Shown here: piece after piece, positions 22,788 to 31,523 of the stretch
Numbering within the stretch: position 1 is the stretch's first letter
How the letters are laid out: every line of letters begins with the position of its first letter
Assembly (NCBI GenBank): GCA_002344215.1
Contig: DDSV01000018.1
Coordinates: 307,700 to 363,566 of the forward strand
Length of the DNA stretch: 55,867 bases
Source of the DNA: Akkermansiaceae bacterium UBA2381
Lineage (GTDB): Bacteria > Verrucomicrobiota > Verrucomicrobiia > Verrucomicrobiales > DEV007
Direction: 5' to 3'
Made by a program: the position numbers and the translations under genes
Notes under the pieces: generated by a model
Databases searched by the model: none
The model's input: the letters and a program-made list of their open reading frames with translations, nothing else
Told to the model about the DNA's origin: nothing

Positions 22788-25700
22788 AGCCGGACTCCTC
22801 ACCATCGCGGTCGGGTGCCGCGCTGATCATGACACTGATCCTGGTCACTGCCATCGCCCTCGTTGTGATCAGCTTCTTCGCAATCACCCGGCAGGAGGCG
22901 ACGATCAGCAGTGCGACGGTTTCACGGGCCCGGGCTGATCTGGGCGAGCGGGCCGCTTTTGAAGACGCTGGAGCGCTGCTCCGCTCACTCACTGGCAGCG
23001 ATTCCTATCTGGTGTCGTCGGTGACGAAAGAAGACCCCGGATCGGGCCGACCGACTCGCTATACTTTTGTCAGCACTCCGGATGCATCGGGAGTGACCCA
23101 CTCTCCCCTTTTTACCGGCGGTGCGGTAAAGCGTGTCAATCTACCGGATCTAAATCAGCAATCCACGGTTGCTCTGGCCGACGGACCAGTGGCACCCCCG
23201 GTGGTCGAGATGGAAGCTGCCGTAAGTCGTGGATCAATCGAAACGTTCCGTCTCACCCGGCTTTCCCCCGACGGCAGTGTCGAAGGGGAGAACACCGACC
23301 CGGAGCTGGTCTATCGGGGGCTCGACCCGGTAGCCGGGTCACCCTACCTCACCCGCTACACCTACTGGATTGAGGACCTCGAAGGATATCCGAATATTGA
23401 TGTCGTCGGAACCTGGACCGATCAATTTGAAGACGAAGACGGGAACCTCGCCCGGGACCACTCCCGCTATGGTTACTCCTCCGGCGATTCGCGTATCGGA
23501 GCACGCCTCAAGCTGGAGAATGACGCGGACCTTGCTTTCCAGTTCCCCTCATCGTTTCGGGGACAAAGTCTTGTCGATCAGGTGGCCCCGGGACTTTCTC
23601 CCCGCGAGATCACTCTGCAACCCTGGCGGACCGACTCACTTGAGCTGGCTCTCCATCCCTATGCTCAAGCCGCGCAGATGTTGGCGGAGAGGAACCTCCT
23701 CGTCACAGGAGCGGCTCAGGTGCAGGAAGACGGGAGATTTGCCACGGGTCTTCATCCCTATCGACGGATCCCGATGATTCCCTTTGCTCACGGATACGTT
23801 GACGAAGGGAAACCGAGGTTCAACCTCAACACCCTCGTGGCTCAGCGCAGTCTCGAGATTGCTGATGTCGTCGAGCGAAACCTCCCTCACTTCTCAGATC
23901 GGAAAGGCGGTTTTCCCGAAGGAGAAGACTACGTTGGAACCCTCGCCGCCAGTGCGATTGACTATGCTGATGGAGATAGTCTGCCTTCTCTACCCGGCAA
24001 CACGACGAGCGGCGGTTCGCGAGTCTTCCGCGGGGTCGATTCCTACTGTCCGGTGAATGAGTTTTTTGTGCATTTCAAGTATGTCGGGTATGAGAGCACC
24101 GATACCGAGTATCGCATCGTCCTTGAAGCGACGCCTTACGTCGAATTTTGGAATACATCGAATCGGACAGCAGTGATGGAACAGATGCGGCTGAAGTTCC
24201 GCTTTCTGGAGCGAGTCCGGTTCAAGACGAACTCGGTCTTTTACGACATTCTGGATACGCATCGAGTTCTCGATGAACCCTTCGATAATTTGGCGGGAAT
24301 CGGAGTCATGGTCCCGCCGAACGGGTACCTGGTCGCGAGCTTCGGCACGATACGGTGGAAAGTGCCAGTTCCCCGTGATCCGAAATCCCTCATTGCCTTT
24401 CCGGTTGTGCAGGATCTTCGCGGCGTGAGTGCTGTGTCCGTCCGGGCCCATTATGAACTCTATCTGGGAAATGACAGGATCGATCAATGTGGTCGACCTG
24501 ATCCTGCAGATCTTCCCATCGCTCCAAAGCATGGGTTTTTCTTCAGCCGGAATCAGCCTGTCATCAGTCCCGGTGAATCCTTCATGCGGCTGGCGACGCC
24601 AAGCCTTGGAGGACAGGCCTTTGGATTCAATGCCGGAAATGGATCCCACTTGGGAGACTCGTGGATGACCTATTTTTCCCGTTCCACTTTCGACGATCCG
24701 ACTTATCGACTAAAAGGATCTCCGGGTTCGCGAAATTTCGACTCTTCAAAAGTCAGTAGTTCCCGTCCCGGCCAGATGGGGGACCAGACCAGGGTTCGAG
24801 ATTGGCCGGACAGGGGATACGAAATCGAGCCTGGTCCTATCTTTCCCGCTTCGGATCTTCAACTCCCCGACACTTTCAGCTCCCCCCCGAATCCCGGAGG
24901 TGTTTCCTTTGCTCCCTGGAGAATCTCGAATCTAGGGCGGTTCTATTCCGTCACCGAATTGGGCAATCTCCACGACCCGGTCATGTGGGTTTCTGCTGAC
25001 CCAACGGTCTCCAACTTCGGCCTCACTCGACCCACGACCTTTCTCTACGGTGAATCCCGGAATACCACACTCAAAAGCCTTCCCTCCGACGCTACTCCCG
25101 GAAAAATGTGGGGCGGAGGCAACACCCTGCGCATCGGTCGACCTGAACACAAACTCTTCGACCAACCCGGAATGCGGGCGAGCCAGTGGCTGGATCTCTT
25201 CCACACCGGATTCACCGGAACCAATCTCACCGACGGTGGCAGCGGGGCCGACTTGTACGCCGACCACGATCCGCGCGATCACCAGCCGCCGCGCGCGGCA
25301 TCCGACCCTCTTGAGGCAGAGACCCAACCCTATGCATCGCTTTTCGATCCCGACTTCAATGCGCAGGGAAAGTTCGAATGGATATACGGCCATCTCAACC
25401 TGAACTCCGCTCCGACACTGTTTGAAATAGAAACCCTTTTGAGAGGTCCTTTTGTTTCCTCGGACATTCGTCTTGAGGCCGATCACTTCAAGACTCCAAC
25501 CTACTCCCGTGAAGGCGTCAGCGGAAACCTGCGCAGCGGTCTGAAACCCGACGCGATTCCAAAGATTGCAGCCGGTCTTTTCAATGCGCGTCCGTTCTAT
25601 AGCCCCTCACATCTCGCCCGCGTTCTCTCTGAACTAATCGACCGGCACGATGCCCTGCCCGATCATCACAATGACGCCGAGGCGGAAGAGACCTTCGCGA

Positions 25701-25894
25701 GGATTTTCAACACCACGACACTCTCGAGCCGTCATTTCCGGATCTTTACCTCCGCCGAGGTGTCTCACCGTCAGACGGGTGAAGTGTCAGGCCGGAACCG
25801 CCGGGTCTATGAGGTCTTTCTCCGGCCTGTCCGGAACGCAGCGGGCGAAGTGGTCAAATCGAAGCTCGAAGTCATTTCCTCCCGTGATCTTTGA
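22784..25894 (+). CDS. Verru_Chthon cassette protein A (GspK/PilX-like, very large)
   Basis: This fourth cassette gene, at 1036 residues, is the largest in the unit. Its N terminus is RSGAALIMTLILVTAIALVVI followed by ITRQEATISS, strongly resembling PilX/GspK minor pilins. Position +5 after the Gly is Met, not Glu, and GspK is the pseudopilin known to lack Glu5 and to cap the pilus tip. The remainder (about 1000 residues) is periplasmic, Pro/Gly/Ser-rich and full of segments such as WIEDLEGYPNID and HGYVDEGKPRFNLNTLV. It contains FNARPFYSPSHLARVLSELID near the C terminus, recalling the helical domain of GspK that follows 'N.Nta..e'. GspK is usually about 300 residues, so this is threefold larger. 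It is coupled to C (ATGA) and lies 3 bases before the fifth gene. Confidence 0.82.
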   Translation: MKPDSSPSRSGAALIMTLILVTAIALVVISFFAITRQEATISSATVSRARADLGERAAFEDAGALLRSLTGSDSYLVSSVTKEDPGSGRPTRYTFVSTPDASGVTHSPLFTGGAVKRVNLPDLNQQSTVALADGPVAPPVVEMEAAVSRGSIETFRLTRLSPDGSVEGENTDPELVYRGLDPVAGSPYLTRYTYWIEDLEGYPNIDVVGTWTDQFEDEDGNLARDHSRYGYSSGDSRIGARLKLENDADLAFQFPSSFRGQSLVDQVAPGLSPREITLQPWRTDSLELALHPYAQAAQMLAERNLLVTGAAQVQEDGRFATGLHPYRRIPMIPFAHGYVDEGKPRFNLNTLVAQRSLEIADVVERNLPHFSDRKGGFPEGEDYVGTLAASAIDYADGDSLPSLPGNTTSGGSRVFRGVDSYCPVNEFFVHFKYVGYESTDTEYRIVLEATPYVEFWNTSNRTAVMEQMRLKFRFLERVRFKTNSVFYDILDTHRVLDEPFDNLAGIGVMVPPNGYLVASFGTIRWKVPVPRDPKSLIAFPVVQDLRGVSAVSVRAHYELYLGNDRIDQCGRPDPADLPIAPKHGFFFSRNQPVISPGESFMRLATPSLGGQAFGFNAGNGSHLGDSWMTYFSRSTFDDPTYRLKGSPGSRNFDSSKVSSSRPGQMGDQTRVRDWPDRGYEIEPGPIFPASDLQLPDTFSSPPNPGGVSFAPWRISNLGRFYSVTELGNLHDPVMWVSADPTVSNFGLTRPTTFLYGESRNTTLKSLPSDATPGKMWGGGNTLRIGRPEHKLFDQPGMRASQWLDLFHTGFTGTNLTDGGSGADLYADHDPRDHQPPRAASDPLEAETQPYASLFDPDFNAQGKFEWIYGHLNLNSAPTLFEIETLLRGPFVSSDIRLEADHFKTPTYSREGVSGNLRSGLKPDAIPKIAAGLFNARPFYSPSHLARVLSELIDRHDALPDHHNDAEAEETFARIFNTTTLSSRHFRIFTSAEVSHRQTGEVSGRNRRVYEVFLRPVRNAAGEVVKSKLEVISSRDL

Positions 25895-25897
25895 AGA

Positions 25898-26602
25898 ATG
25901 AAATCGATACTAGTCTTCGTCGCTCTCCCTATCCTGACACTACCACTGCAGGCTCAGGATTCCGTCGAATCCCCACAAGCTGGATTTCTAAACCTGGTCA
26001 ATCTAATCACCCTGAAAAGTCCCACCTTCGTCGATCTGGCCGGTTTCAAGCTCAATGGGGGTGAGGCCATGGCACCGGGTGATACCTCCGGCGTGCTCGC
26101 CATCAAGCCGGAGACTTACTCGTTCACCCTCTCAAATACAGGTGCGAAGCCGGAGACGATCACCGGCAGCTTCACGATGGAGCAGGGCAAAACCGTCGCC
26201 ATCATTTGTTATGACGAGGTCAAAGAGAATCGGGAAGGGAAGCGGGAAGTAAAACTGCGATACAACCTGCTGATCGAGTCCGACGAGCAGACCGGGCCGC
26301 GACTGAGTATCGTCTCTCTGCTCAATGTGCCCCTTGTCGGCATCGAAGTCTCGGGGGTTCCGGTGACGCTAACCGAACGACTCGCCCATCAGGCGAAGGT
26401 GAGTCTGAACGAGGAGGTCAGCATCGTTCACAAGGGACGAACCCTGGCCGGGTTCGAGGTGACCAAGCCGGTCCACACCATCCTCTTCCTCTTTGAGAAT
26501 CCTGAGTCAGGTGAAGTGGAGATCTCCATGATTCAGAATGAGAAGCTCGAGTATCACCCCCCTCTCGATGCGGAAGACGAGGGCGAGGAAGAGGAGAATT
26601 GA
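25898..26602 (+). CDS. secreted protein of unknown function, fifth gene of the Verru_Chthon cassette
   Basis: I do not recognise this protein. It has a clear signal peptide (MKSILVFVALPILTLPLQAQ) and about 214 mature residues with beta-sandwich-like alternation (FVDLAGFKLNGGEAMAPG, TYSFTLSNTGAKPETIT, VSGVPVTLTERLAHQ). The end is strongly acidic (EDEGEEEEN). No catalytic motif, Cys pair or membrane anchor is visible after the signal. The ATG lies only 3 bases after the stop of cassette protein A, so it is presumably made with the four prepilin-like proteins. It may be a cargo, an adaptor or an assembly factor. Its last 49 bases overlap the convergent folP-like gene. The sequence was read carefully for known periplasmic domains and none was found. 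Confidence 0.65.
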   Translation: MKSILVFVALPILTLPLQAQDSVESPQAGFLNLVNLITLKSPTFVDLAGFKLNGGEAMAPGDTSGVLAIKPETYSFTLSNTGAKPETITGSFTMEQGKTVAIICYDEVKENREGKREVKLRYNLLIESDEQTGPRLSIVSLLNVPLVGIEVSGVPVTLTERLAHQAKVSLNEEVSIVHKGRTLAGFEVTKPVHTILFLFENPESGEVEISMIQNEKLEYHPPLDAEDEGEEEEN

Positions 26603-27477
26603 ACTCGCGGATCCGGGCTCCCGGGGTGGTATGCGCCACGAATCGCAGCGATCACCCGGACACTGTCAGTGACGGCTTTGACGTTGTGGACGCGGAAGAT
26701 ATTGGCCTGTGCCACAAGACCCCGCACGAGGCAGGCGATTGTCCCGGCGTCACGATCCGCCGGAACGGGCAGGCCGAGGACATCGCCGATGACCGTCTTA
26801 CGCGAGATGGGCAGGAGGATGGGAAGGTCGTATCGGCTCAGTCTCTCGAGTTCGCGGTAGATACTCAGGTTGTCGATGCACTGCTTGGCAAAGTCGATTC
26901 CCGGATCGAGAATGAGCTGATTGTCATCAAGGCCAATCGCCCGGGCTCGCCCAAGCCGGTTGTCGAAGAATTCCTCAAGCGAATCCCAGACATTGCGATA
27001 GCGCTGGCTGGTGTGGGGCACCTTCGGCTCGCCGACCGTGTGCATGATGAGGAGTGCGGCGTTGAATTCAAAGCAAAGCCTCGCATTGGTGTCCTCGACG
27101 AGTCCGCCGATGTCATTGATGATGTCGACCCGTCCGGTTTGAAGCACCGCTTCCACGATCTCCGGGCGCCACGTGTTGATCGAGAGGAGTGGCGGCCAGA
27201 TCTGAATTTTGTCCCGGGGCGCGGTTTCGGCGCAGAGTTCGTGAAACCCTTCGATGAAAGGGAGGAGCCTGGCGATTTCCTCGGCGACGCTGATGGCTCC
27301 ACGGTTCGTTCGCGCACTTTCAGCCCCGACGTCGATGATATCGGCCCCTTCCTCCGCCATCCGCACCGCCTGGCGGAGGGCCTTCTCGAGATCGAGGGTC
27401 CCGTCACCGCTGAAGGAATCGTCGTTGATATTGACGATCCCCATGACGCGGGGGAAAGCTCTCAGGATTTCCTTCAT
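26554..27477 (-). CDS. folP: dihydropteroate synthase homologue with altered pterin-site residues
   Basis: This TIM-barrel protein of the DHPS family would join 7,8-dihydropterin pyrophosphate and p-aminobenzoate in folate synthesis. Conserved parts are MGIVNINDDSFS (N16), INDIGGL, ILDPGIDFAKQ, ISRKTVIG and RVHNVKAV. Two pterin- or diphosphate-contacting residues differ from E. coli DHPS: the ESTRPG threonine is Ala (ESARTN, A55), and the SVDT aspartate (Asp96 of E. coli) is Asn (SINTW, N101). The 'TPDSFSDGG' loop is also changed (NDDSFSGDG). It may still be the main DHPS of this phylum, or a specialised paralogue. I start at the ATG at 27477; the frame extends to 27540. The C-terminal tail is Ser-rich. 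It overlaps the convergent cassette gene by 49 bases. Confidence 0.75.
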   Translation of the reverse strand: MKEILRAFPRVMGIVNINDDSFSGDGTLDLEKALRQAVRMAEEGADIIDVGAESARTNRGAISVAEEIARLLPFIEGFHELCAETAPRDKIQIWPPLLSINTWRPEIVEAVLQTGRVDIINDIGGLVEDTNARLCFEFNAALLIMHTVGEPKVPHTSQRYRNVWDSLEEFFDNRLGRARAIGLDDNQLILDPGIDFAKQCIDNLSIYRELERLSRYDLPILLPISRKTVIGDVLGLPVPADRDAGTIACLVRGLVAQANIFRVHNVKAVTDSVRVIAAIRGAYHPGSPDPRVQFSSSSPSSSASRGG

Positions 27478-27619
27478 CTCTGCACAGCCCGAAACGGGCA
27501 ACCTCCCCGAGATTGGACGAAAAAGAGAAGGATGAGGCAATGTAAAAAGAGGAATTTTCCGGGCGCGAAAGCGGTGATGGGGGAAAACCCTACTTCACCC
27601 CGGCCCTTCACCAAATGCC

Positions 27620-28792
27620 CTACCCGATCCGCACGCTGCGCTTCTTGTCCACCTTCAACACCTGTCCGGACTTCCACTCTGGGGTAGCCTTGGGGTCGAC
27701 GAGTTTCTCTCCGTCGAGTTGTACGCTGCCCTGCTGAATGAGGCGGCGTACGTCCGAACCGGAACGGGGGCTTTCGAAGACTTTCTCGTAGACCTCTCCG
27801 ACGACTCCGAGGAGGTCGCGTCTTTCACCGATGTCAAAACCGGGAAGGTCGACGGCGTCCAGATCTTTGCGGCTGAACATCGCCTCCCAGTTCTCCCGGG
27901 ACGCAAGTGCCTCGTCGGCCGAGTGGTAGCGGGAGACAATCGCGACGGCGAGGGACTTCTTCGCCTCCATCGGATGAATGGAACCGTCGATCTCATTGCC
28001 CATGAGAAGGACCGAGTAGCGAGCCATGAGTTCATCGGAAATGCTCATGAGCTTGCCGAACATCTCGCCTGGTGCTTCGGAGATCCCGACATAGTTGTTG
28101 AGGCTCTTGCTCATTTTCTGAACCCCGTCGAGTCCTTCGAGAATGGGCAAACACATCACGACCTGCGGCTCCATGCCCTCGTTCTTCTGCATGTCGCGTC
28201 CGACTAGGATGTTGAAGAGTTGGTCGGTCCCGCCGAGCTCGACATCGGCACGGACTTCGACCGAGTCCCAGCCCTGCACGATGGGGTACTGGATCTCGTG
28301 AAGGCGCACTTCCTGATCGTTCGCGATGCGGTTTTTGAAATCCTCGCGCTGGAGCATCTGCTGCAGGGTGACGCGCGCATTGAGCTGAATGACATCGGAG
28401 AAGGTCATTTTGTTAAACCAAACTCCGTTGAAGACGACCTCGGTTTTCTCCTTGTCGAGAATACGAAAAGCCTGCTCGGTATAGGTCTCCGCGTTCGAAA
28501 GGATGGCCTCGCGGGAGAGAGGCGGGCGGGTTTTGGAGCGTCCGGTGGGGTCGCCGATCTGGGCGGTGAAGTCTCCGATAATGAGCACCGCCTGATGGCC
28601 GAGTTCCTGAAATTGGCGGAGTTTCTCCAGCACCACGCTGTGTCCCAGATGAAGATCGGGCGAGGTCGGATCAACCCCGAGCTTGGCCCGCAACGGAGTG
28701 CCGCGCTCCAGCTTTTTGAGCAGCTCGTTTTCGCTGATGATTTTGGCAGTTCCCCGGGAGAGGATCTTGAGCTGTTCGGCGGGTGATTTCAT
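27620..28792 (-). CDS. tyrS: tyrosyl-tRNA synthetase
   Basis: This cytoplasmic class I synthetase charges tRNA-Tyr. The HIGH-type motif is HLGH at residues 48-51 within DPTSPDLHLGHSVV, and the KMSKS motif is intact in VQKMSKSLNNYVG. Between them come IGDFTAQIGDPTGRS and LGGTDQLFNILVGRD, both diagnostic of the TyrRS subfamily with HLGH and a short C terminus (TyrRZ-like type). A C-terminal S4 RNA-binding domain follows (SGSDVRRLIQQGSVQLDGEKL). The length of 390 residues is normal. It is the first gene after the AraC regulator on the same strand, with 45 bases between, and is followed by the folP-like gene 142 bases on. The shared position of tyrS and folP on the minus strand is probably not functional. 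Confidence 0.97.
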   Translation of the reverse strand: MKSPAEQLKILSRGTAKIISENELLKKLERGTPLRAKLGVDPTSPDLHLGHSVVLEKLRQFQELGHQAVLIIGDFTAQIGDPTGRSKTRPPLSREAILSNAETYTEQAFRILDKEKTEVVFNGVWFNKMTFSDVIQLNARVTLQQMLQREDFKNRIANDQEVRLHEIQYPIVQGWDSVEVRADVELGGTDQLFNILVGRDMQKNEGMEPQVVMCLPILEGLDGVQKMSKSLNNYVGISEAPGEMFGKLMSISDELMARYSVLLMGNEIDGSIHPMEAKKSLAVAIVSRYHSADEALASRENWEAMFSRKDLDAVDLPGFDIGERRDLLGVVGEVYEKVFESPRSGSDVRRLIQQGSVQLDGEKLVDPKATPEWKSGQVLKVDKKRSVRIG

Positions 28793-28837
28793 GGCCTTGA
28801 AATGGGGGTGCCAAGGAACATGGCCCCACGCCTTAGA

Positions 28838-29773
28838 TCAAGCCACTTCTTCACCTTCACGCACCGTTGGATTTTCACCGGGAGGAAGTCCGAATTTTGT
28901 GCGGTAGACGGCGGGGCTGATGTCGAAGACCGTCTCAAACTGTTTCGAAAAGTCGGCCGTCGTGGTAAAACCCAGCTCTTTGGAAATTTTTCTCGGCTCA
29001 TCCGTACCGGAGAGGAGTCGGCAGGCGGCATGGAAGGCGCGGCGGCGCCTGGCGTAGTCCGGCATCGACATGCCGCTGAGTTCCTCGAAGGACTTCTCGA
29101 TGGCTCGCTTTTCAAAACCCCCGCGAGACATCTTTTCCGCTTCGAATGCTTCGCCGCGAAGGATGGTGGCTTCGATCTGGTCGAGCGCGAATTTGGCCTC
29201 GGGAAGCACTTCGACCTCGGAAACGCCCCGCCAGAAGCGGAGATATTCGTCGGCAAGAAGCATCATCAGTTTGAGCAGGGAAACCCGGGCGATGGGCTCA
29301 ATCTGGCGTTTTTCTTTGATCAGTCCCCTCAGGTATTCGAGTTCACTGCGGACCCTCGAGGCTCCGTCGCCCCGAGTCGTGAAGACGTGCAGATTGTCCT
29401 CGCGGTGGAAACGGAACCATGACTGATCAAAAAAGAGCGAAAGAACTCCGGGCGAATTCGCGATGATCTCGTACTCGCGGGTGAGCCACTCGGGAAGAAA
29501 ACGGATACGGGTAAGAACGACCTCGTCGGGTTGCTTCACAGTGTGGCGATGGCCCGGATTCACCATCATGGCCGCGCCTTCGCGGACCGCCTGAGTGCCG
29601 GTCTCCGTCTCGTGCAGGAAATTACCCTCCTGAACAAAAAAGATCTCCGGGAAATTCGTCGCCGGGAATTCGTATTCGTCGACGAGCTGGAAATGCGTCA
29701 AGCGCACAGGCCAGCGCCCCGAATTCTCGATACGGTTTTCTCCGATTCCTGATTTTTTGAAAAACAGACCCAT
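28838..29773 (-). CDS. AraC-family transcription regulator
   Basis: This cytoplasmic activator or repressor of 311 residues has an N-terminal cupin-like sensor region (EFPATNFPEIFFVQEGNF, then TQAVREGAAMMVNPGHRHTV) and a C-terminal AraC DNA-binding domain of two helix-turn-helices. The latter is recognisable in KRAIEKSFEELSGMSMPDYA, RAFHAACRLLSG and ISKELGFTTTADFSKQFE, ending FDISPAVYRTKFG. The effector ligand is unknown. The target is not obvious: its neighbours are tyrS and truA, and the gene is on the same strand as both. The first ~20 residues are Lys-rich. The initiating ATG at 29773 leaves 42 bases to the truA stop. Confidence 0.9.
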   Translation of the reverse strand: MGLFFKKSGIGENRIENSGRWPVRLTHFQLVDEYEFPATNFPEIFFVQEGNFLHETETGTQAVREGAAMMVNPGHRHTVKQPDEVVLTRIRFLPEWLTREYEIIANSPGVLSLFFDQSWFRFHREDNLHVFTTRGDGASRVRSELEYLRGLIKEKRQIEPIARVSLLKLMMLLADEYLRFWRGVSEVEVLPEAKFALDQIEATILRGEAFEAEKMSRGGFEKRAIEKSFEELSGMSMPDYARRRRAFHAACRLLSGTDEPRKISKELGFTTTADFSKQFETVFDISPAVYRTKFGLPPGENPTVREGEEVA

Positions 29774-29815
29774 GCCAGTCAGTGCGTTTCGCGATGCTCT
29801 TACATCGCTGTCATT

Positions 29816-30613
29816 TTAATCTATTTCAAAGGCTTCCGGGTAATGAACTTTCACGAGAGTAAGGCCGTCAGCCGGGGCGCAGTAGGGGGCTTTCGCCTCC
29901 TTCCCGGCACCCGTGAGCAAGCGGTTCAACTCCTCAGGGGAAATTCTACCTTTTATACAATATACCGCAGATCCGACAAGAAAACGGACCATTTTATAAA
30001 GAAATCCATTTCCGCGGAACTCGAGAATCAGCAAATCGTCCCGCTCCGGAGTGACTTGGGCGAGGCTCAGAGTTCTTACGGTATCCCGTTCCTCGTCTTT
30101 TCCATCGTGCCGCTTGGCGGAAAAGGCGCGGAAGTCATGGGTGCCCTCATAGAGACTGAGAATCTCCGCAAGATCCTTGACCGGTCCGAGGCCGCGCTGG
30201 TGCCAGGCCAGTCCGTGTTGGAGGGGAGGGAGGATGTCGCCGGTGGCGATCTCGTAGCGGTAGGTCTTTTCCTGAGCTGAAAAACGGGCATGAAAAGTCC
30301 CGTCGATAGGGACGCATCGCATGATCCGGATGCTTGGCGGAAGTTTTGTATTCAGGGCCCGCTGCCACTCATCCCCCTTCATGCGCCACGCCGACGGCGC
30401 GTCGAAATGGGCCACTTGTTGCAAGGCCGAGACGCCGGCATCGGTGCGGCCCGAGCCCTGGACCGAAGTGACCGCCGGACAGACGGCGGCGAGAGCCTGT
30501 TGCAGGATATCCTGCACCGCGTCTCCGGAGGCCTGGCTCTGCCAGCCGGAAAAGGAGCGCCCATCATAGGCAAGGTTGAGCCGGAACCGGCTGGTCTGTT
30601 GTGTCTCCTCCAT
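29816..30613 (-). CDS. truA: tRNA pseudouridine synthase A
   Basis: This enzyme converts uridines 38-40 in the anticodon arm of tRNAs to pseudouridine. The catalytic aspartate is D58 in VQGSGRTDAGVSALQQVAHFDA. The N-terminal LNLAYDGRSFSGWQSQ and the later HDFRAFSAKR, RDTVRTLSLAQV and FRGNGFLYKMVRFLVG are the usual TruA segments. I start at ATG 30613 (MEETQQTSRFRLNLAYDG), because it gives the normal N terminus; the frame extends to 30709 but would overlap the promoter region of the divergent peptidase gene. The length is 265 residues. Nothing odd in the active site. Confidence 0.95.
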   Translation of the reverse strand: MEETQQTSRFRLNLAYDGRSFSGWQSQASGDAVQDILQQALAAVCPAVTSVQGSGRTDAGVSALQQVAHFDAPSAWRMKGDEWQRALNTKLPPSIRIMRCVPIDGTFHARFSAQEKTYRYEIATGDILPPLQHGLAWHQRGLGPVKDLAEILSLYEGTHDFRAFSAKRHDGKDEERDTVRTLSLAQVTPERDDLLILEFRGNGFLYKMVRFLVGSAVYCIKGRISPEELNRLLTGAGKEAKAPYCAPADGLTLVKVHYPEAFEID

Positions 30614-30691
30614 CGGGGCGGGGTGAAGTTTACCCTCATTTTCACGACTCGCCGTTGCCAAATATTCCCGTGTGCCGTCTATTCTCACCAC

Positions 30692-31501
30692 TTGAGAATC
30701 CAGCAGCACTTCGATCTAAAGCAGCATATTCGCGAGCTGCACCGTTTTGTTCTTCCCTTCTTTTTTCTGCTGGGGGCGGTCATGATGGTTCTTTTTATCG
30801 CCTTTCGGGCAGGGGAAGAGGGACCGGGTGTCCATGAAACCCGGGAACCATCCCTAAACGGGCTCATCCGTCCCGCCAAAGAGGCCGCCTTTGATCCGCC
30901 AATGGCTGTCCTCTCGCCCATCGAGATGGTGCTCGCCCCGGACGCGGTGAGTTTTGATGCTCCCTCCGGGAGTGAGCACGGGGCACTCACCTATAATGCA
31001 CAGCCCTTTCTTTTGAACCGGCATCTCGGAGACGATCTCAATGGCATCGGGGGACAAAATTCGGATCTCGGCGACCCCGTCTATGCCGTCTCGGAGGGAA
31101 GAGTTCTCCAGGCCGGTTGGGCCGGGGACGGGTGGGGCAACGTCGTTGTTCTCCTGCACGAGAGGAACAAGGGGGAGATGGTGAAAACGCTGTATGGGCA
31201 TCTCGATTCCGTTCGTGTTGCTGTCGGAGGGCAGGTCAGGAGGGGTGACCCGATTGGCACGATGGGCAATGCCGCAGGGCGCTACCCCGCGCATCTCCAT
31301 TTCGAGCTGAGTCCTGCCGCCGCTCTTGAGATCGGGCCGGGCTACGCGGATTCAGGAATGGGACGTCTTTCCGGGGAGCATTCGCTTCATGAATGGCGTG
31401 TTCGGTCGGAAGATCGGCTTTCCGCCGCCCCGGTTGGAGAGGCGCTGGAATCGTCGGCGTTTAATCTCGATGTGGAGGATCCGGCCGGCAAAGAGCGCTG
31501 A
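30692..31501 (+). CDS. M23-family (LytM-like) peptidase with N-terminal membrane anchor
   Basis: This cell-wall endopeptidase or its inactive regulator is anchored in the cytoplasmic membrane and acts on peptidoglycan in the periplasm. The membrane helix is HRFVLPFFFLLGAVMMVLFI, so translation must begin before it; the TTG at 30692 gives MRIQQHFDLKQHIREL in front. An ATG at 30782 would cut into the helix. The M23 zinc site is visible: HLGDD (HxxxD), then LYGHLDSVRVAVGGQVRRG and PAHLHFEL, giving the second and third His in HLHFE. All three zinc ligands (H, D, H) are present, so activity is plausible. The length is about 269 residues. It is divergent from truA. Confidence 0.85.
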   Translation: MRIQQHFDLKQHIRELHRFVLPFFFLLGAVMMVLFIAFRAGEEGPGVHETREPSLNGLIRPAKEAAFDPPMAVLSPIEMVLAPDAVSFDAPSGSEHGALTYNAQPFLLNRHLGDDLNGIGGQNSDLGDPVYAVSEGRVLQAGWAGDGWGNVVVLLHERNKGEMVKTLYGHLDSVRVAVGGQVRRGDPIGTMGNAAGRYPAHLHFELSPAAALEIGPGYADSGMGRLSGEHSLHEWRVRSEDRLSAAPVGEALESSAFNLDVEDPAGKER

Positions 31502-31523
31502 CTCTTTTCCGGCCGCCCCATTT

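Noticed and set aside
30290..30691. Upstream extension of the M23 peptidase frame (134 codons)
   Set aside because: It overlaps truA on the other strand and encodes Arg/Gly-rich sequence unlike a signal; the membrane helix begins after 30692.
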